The position numbers and the translations under genes are program-made. A stretch of 64,000 bases of DNA. Source: Salipiger bermudensis (GTDB lineage: Bacteria > Pseudomonadota > Alphaproteobacteria > Rhodobacterales > Rhodobacteraceae). Positions within the stretch are counted from its first letter, which is position 1. Each line of letters begins with the position of its first letter. The notes under the pieces were generated by a model. It made no database searches and was not told the DNA's origin. It saw only the letters and a list, made by a program, of their open reading frames with translations. Shown piece by piece: positions 62,243 to 64,000 of this stretch. Where the stretch lies: contig NZ_JAIUZY010000009.1 of the NCBI RefSeq assembly GCF_020171625.1, positions 1 through 64,000 of the forward strand, given 5' to 3'.

Positions 62243-63084
62243 CGATAAGATTCGAACAGCTCGGCACCCTCAGCCACCCCCAGCGGATGGAGGTGTTTCG
62301 CCTGCTCATGCGGCGCTACCCCGACGCGCTGCCGGCGGGCGAGATCACCGAGGTTCTGGGGCTCAAGGCCAGCACCGCCTCGGTCTACCTCTCGGCCCTG
62401 CGCGAGGCCGGCCTGATCACCCAGACACGAGCCGGGCGCTCGCTGCTCTACCGGGCGAACGTCGCGGCGCTGCGCGGACTGGTGGGCTTTCTGTTCAACG
62501 ATTGTTGCCGGGGGCGGCCCGATCTCTGCCCGCCCGAGGCGCTTGCCGGCCTGCAAACCGGCCCCGCCATCTCCGGCGGGCCATATAACGTGCTCTTCAT
62601 CTGCACCGGCAACTCCGCCCGCTCGATCATCGCCGAGGCGCTGCTGAGCCACCTCGCGGGCGACCGCTTCATTGCCTTCTCGGCGGGCACCCGGCCCTAC
62701 TCCGAGCTCAATCCGATGGCCATCGCCACGCTGCGCGACAAGGGCTTCGACACCGGGGGCCTGAGGGCCAAGACCATCTCGGAGTTTCAGGGCCCCGACG
62801 CGCCGAGACTCGACTTCGTCTTCACCGTCTGCGACCGCGCCGCGAACGAGGACTGCCCGGCCTGGGCCGGTCAGCCGATCAGCGCCCACTGGGGCCTGCC
62901 GGACCCGGTGAAGGCCACCGGCACCGAGGCCGAGAAAAGCCTCGCCTTCCAGCAGGTCTTCGGAATGCTCAAGCACCGCCTCACGGCCTTCACCGCGCTG
63001 CCGCTCGACACACTCGACCGCATCTCCCTGCAACAGGCCGTCGATCAGATCGGCCACCCCGAACCCGAGGACCACGCCGGATGA
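62236..63084 (+). CDS. ArsR repressor fused to low-molecular-weight phosphatase-type arsenate reductase
   Basis: A 282-aa fusion. Residues 1-100 form an ArsR winged helix ([40 protein letters not shown]). Cys90/Cys91/Cys98 ([11 protein letters not shown]) match the As(III)-binding trio of Acidithiobacillus-type ArsR. Residues about 115-282 form an LMWPTP/ArsC domain with the P-loop [17 protein letters not shown] (Cys123 nucleophile). The Asp general acid lies in the [14 protein letters not shown] region. It would sense arsenite and reduce arsenate. The ATG at 62236 lies inside the palindrome and lacks a Shine-Dalgarno; with a -10 at 62213, the mRNA would start within a few bases of it. It overlaps the GAPDH gene by 4 bp. 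Confidence 0.88.
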   Translation: MEAIRFEQLGTLSHPQRMEVFRLLMRRYPDALPAGEITEVLGLKASTASVYLSALREAGLITQTRAGRSLLYRANVAALRGLVGFLFNDCCRGRPDLCPPEALAGLQTGPAISGGPYNVLFICTGNSARSIIAEALLSHLAGDRFIAFSAGTRPYSELNPMAIATLRDKGFDTGGLRAKTISEFQGPDAPRLDFVFTVCDRAANEDCPAWAGQPISAHWGLPDPVKATGTEAEKSLAFQQVFGMLKHRLTAFTALPLDTLDRISLQQAVDQIGHPEPEDHAG

Positions 63085-64000
63085 CCACCTACGCACTGAA
63101 CGGGCTTGGCCGCATCGGCAAGCTTGCACTGCGCCCGCTGCTCGACGCGGGCGCCGACATCGCCTGGATCAACGATGCGGTGGGCGATCCGGAGATGCAC
63201 GCGCATCTTCTGGAGTTCGACACCGTGCACGGGCGCTGGGATGCCACCTTCTCGCATGACGCGGACAGCCTCTCCATCAATGGCACGCGCCTGCCGGTGC
63301 ATGGCAAGACGCGGCTCGAGGACCTGCCGCTCGAGGGCGTCGACGTGGTCATCGACTGCACCGGCGTGTTCAAGACCGAGGCCAAGCTCGCGCCCTATTT
63401 CGCCGCCGGCGTGAAGAAGGTGGTGGTCTCGGCCCCGGTCAAGGACGGCCCGACCGCCAATATCGTCTACGGCGTCAACGACGACGCCTACGACCCGGCG
63501 CAGCACCACATCGTGACGGCGGCAAGCTGCACGACCAACTGCCTCGCGCCGGTGGTGAAGGTGGTGCACGAAAATCTCGGGATCCGACACGGCATGATCA
63601 CCACGATCCACGACGTGACCAATACCCAGACCATCGTCGACCGCCCCGCCAAGGATCTGCGCCGCGCCCGCTCGGCCCTGAACTCGCTGATCCCGACCAC
63701 CACCGGCAGCGCCACCGCGATCACGCTGATCTACCCCGAGCTGACCGGCAAGCTGAACGGCCATGCCGTGCGGGTGCCGCTGCTCAACGCCTCGCTCACC
63801 GACTGCGTGTTCGAGCTCGAGCGCGAGACCACCGTCGAGGAGGTCAACGCCCTCTTCGAGGCCGCCGCTACCGGCCCGCTCAAAGGCATCCTGGGCTACG
63901 AGACCCGCCCGCTGGTGAGCTGCGACTACGTCAACGACGCGCGCTCCGCCATCATCGACGCGCAATCGACGATGGTGGTCAACGGCACCCAGCTCAAGGT
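63081..64000 (+). CDS. Glyceraldehyde-3-phosphate dehydrogenase of the ArsJ type, cut by the window end
   Basis: 306 residues are visible of a GAPDH-like enzyme. The N-terminal NAD fold is [33 protein letters not shown] follows, and the catalytic Cys150 lies in [20 protein letters not shown]. His of [20 protein letters not shown] is also present. The position directly after an ArsR-ArsC fusion, with a 4-bp overlap, is the hallmark of arsenic-associated GAPDH. That enzyme makes 1-arseno-3-phosphoglycerate, which ArsJ exports. The ArsJ gene is expected beyond 64000. Divergence from glycolytic GapA ([15 protein letters not shown]) supports a specialised role. The 3' end is missing. Confidence 0.9.
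   Translation, partial: MTTYALNGLGRIGKLALRPLLDAGADIAWINDAVGDPEMHAHLLEFDTVHGRWDATFSHDADSLSINGTRLPVHGKTRLEDLPLEGVDVVIDCTGVFKTEAKLAPYFAAGVKKVVVSAPVKDGPTANIVYGVNDDAYDPAQHHIVTAASCTTNCLAPVVKVVHENLGIRHGMITTIHDVTNTQTIVDRPAKDLRRARSALNSLIPTTTGSATAITLIYPELTGKLNGHAVRVPLLNASLTDCVFELERETTVEEVNALFEAAATGPLKGILGYETRPLVSCDYVNDARSAIIDAQSTMVVNGTQLK

Overview
The window looks like chromosomal DNA of a marine alphaproteobacterium of the Rhodobacteraceae (Roseobacter group; a Salipiger-like genus would fit). The evidence is high GC with strong GC bias at third codon positions, the pckA / chvI-chvG / hprK-rapZ-EIIA-HPr neighbourhood, a short HprK, a frc-type fructose ABC transporter, a MaoC-phosphate acetyltransferase fusion, and recurrent 3'-UTR palindromes and 'TTCTTTGGTTCAAAAATACC' type repeats seen in this family. 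The genus is inference; no rRNA or tRNA gene is visible.

Region 1, about 1-17.4 kb, is accessory DNA. It opens with the 5' end of an IS3-type element and a decapitated IS110 transposase. A MarR-controlled DHA2/HlyD drug efflux operon follows. Next come an AT-richer patch holding a MltR-like gene broken at an A6 run, a divergent Lrp regulator and PLP-dependent ammonia-lyase, a secreted Gly-Asn repeat protein containing 19 tandem GGCAAC hexamers, a ROK regulator facing a frcBCA sugar importer, a second copy of the IS3-type end, and a chemoreceptor. Gene density is low, with several gaps of 300-660 bp of decayed sequence.

Region 2, about 17.4-37.2 kb, is mostly conserved housekeeping: xylB, murJ, a phospholipase D-like protein, a rhomboid lacking its catalytic residues, trpS, two EamA exporters, an ABC-2 exporter pair, a MFS protein, prmA, ruvC-ruvA-ruvB, two rRNA pseudouridine synthases and tadA. 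Inverted copies of a repeat of about 115 bp bracket prmA-ruvCAB.

Region 3, about 37.2-45.6 kb, is the most interesting part. It is a largely co-directional membrane/stress cluster: a 66-aa membrane protein, a XpaC-like protein, an unlisted 29-aa single-helix microprotein, a second XpaC-like paralogue, TelA, a DUF2927 lipoprotein, a globin, a SPFH-GYF protein and, beyond two opposite-strand genes, a zinc-ribbon protein with a C-terminal membrane anchor. It merges elements of two separate Bacillus loci (xpaC-yaaN and ydjG-ydjI) and could be an uncharacterised envelope-stress system.

Region 4, about 45.6-59.5 kb, returns to core metabolism and signalling: a PfkB sugar kinase, dtd, a translationally coupled proC-csaA-hydroxyacid dehydrogenase set, pckA divergent from chvI-chvG, then hprK-rapZ-EIIA-HPr, which form a regulatory (non-transporting) PTS branch. 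Region 5, from 59.5 kb to the end, holds a DUF6473 protein, the MaoC-Pta fusion, and the start of an arsenic operon: an ArsR-ArsC fusion with a 26-bp palindrome over its start codon, then a GAPDH of the kind that partners ArsJ, cut by the window edge.
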